From Shinisaurus crocodilurus (taxonomy: Eukaryota; Chordata; Lepidosauria; Squamata; Shinisauridae): a DNA stretch of 64,000 nt. A program made the translations under genes and the position numbers. The notes beneath the pieces were generated by a model, which did not search any database, was not told the origin of the DNA, and worked only from the letters and a program-made list of their open reading frames with translations. The first letter of the stretch is position 1. Each line of letters opens with the position of its first letter. Positions 63,527-64,000 of the stretch are shown here, one piece after another. The DNA is taken from NCBI GenBank assembly GCA_021292165.1, contig CM037877.1, positions 128,096,402-128,160,401 of the forward strand, written 5' to 3'.

Positions 63527-63980
63527 AATGTGCACTTGCCCCTGAGCTCGCCTCGCCGGCCACTCGGCGAGCAACCCCGCCATGCGATCCGTCTCGCGCC
63601 CCCCACGAGCCCCAGCTGAGGCGCTCAGCGAAGCGCTCGGTGGACTTCCAGGTCCCTGGCGCTTCACTTCCGGGTCCCTAGCGCTGCGTTTTTTATGTAA
63701 AAAACAAGGTAAACTACCTTAAAACTGCCGCGGTTTGCAAATTGCGGCCATTTTAAGGTGGTTTTCCCTGCTTTTTATGTAAAAAACCCGCAGTGCCGGG
63801 GACATGGAAGTGAAGTACCAGGGACCTGGAAGTTCCTTTCCCCGGCTCCTCTTGCGAGGACTTGTGCCGAGCCAGGGAAAAATAAGTTTCATGGAGCTCG
63901 GTGGGGTTGAGCGGGGCAAGTTCGCCCCACTTCCACCCCCTGATCGAGCTCCGCGCATATCTCTAATGGGAGTGCACATT
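63527..63980. mobile_element. Long palindromic MITE
   Basis: The ends AATGTGCACT and AGTGCACATT are perfect inverted repeats. Inside, GAGCTCG, GGTCCCTGG(C)...CACTTC and the block TTTTTTATGTAAAAAAC with CTACCTTAAAACTGCCGC pair with GCGGCCATTTTAAGGTGG and TTTTTATGTAAAAAAC across a short centre near 63735. The content is CpG-rich. Superfamily unknown. Confidence 0.75.
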
Positions 63981-64000
63981 TTCAATTTTTTGTAAAAACA

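Overview
This looks like a stretch of squamate reptile (lizard-type) nuclear DNA, intergenic or intronic. The inference rests on the repeat mix: CR1, L2 and L1 non-LTR elements, a tRNA-derived SINE with an L2-like tail, a SINE whose head is 5S rRNA, many short hAT elements with 8-bp target duplications, mariner MITEs, a Helitron-like element, a Ty1/copia relic, a Ty3/gypsy integrase relic and a Penelope-like segment with hammerhead motifs. The species cannot be named from this. I found no intact cellular protein-coding gene and no CRISPR or operon structure. Nearly all longer reading frames are decayed transposon proteins or chance frames.

Layout. 0-4.6 kb: L2 and hAT scraps, a CR1 endonuclease relic, a Ty3/gypsy integrase relic and the first 5S-SINE. 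4.6-12.5 kb: one large minus-strand LINE ('LINE-X', clade unresolved) with ORF1 and ORF2, broken by a CR1 copy, by a hAT MITE that itself holds an L1 copy, and by a second L1 copy. 14.6-16.9 kb: a Helitron-like element with a G-rich minisatellite, plus a 235-bp inverted repeat with one mismatch by eye. 17-22 kb: mariner and hAT MITEs and a long foldback element with a MITE and a 5S-SINE nested inside. 22-30 kb: minus-strand CR1, L2 and L1 relics, a copia-type LTR-like sequence and a second foldback copy. 31-39 kb: two related LTR-like sequences, head-to-head L2 fragments, two 5S-SINEs, a repeat-poor unique block (36.05-37.0 kb) and a very GC-rich hAT element. 39-50 kb: MITEs, SINEs and a plus-strand L2 split by a CR1. 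50.6-53.6 kb: the copia relic between 94-bp direct repeats. 54.7-54.9 kb: the best candidate for a cellular gene start (TATA box, ATG, splice donor). 55-64 kb: a GC-rich block, a hAT containing a mariner MITE, a SINE, the Penelope-like segment with paired hammerhead motifs, and L2, CR1 and L1 relics.

How the parts relate. Nesting and target duplications give a relative order of events: LINE-X is older than the hAT MITE inside it, which is older than the L1 inside that MITE. The CR1 subfamily at 5.1, 46.6 and 60.7 kb has the same 3' tail as the five 5S-SINEs, so it is the probable source of their mobilising enzyme. Boundaries without target duplications are approximate, and all identities were read by eye.
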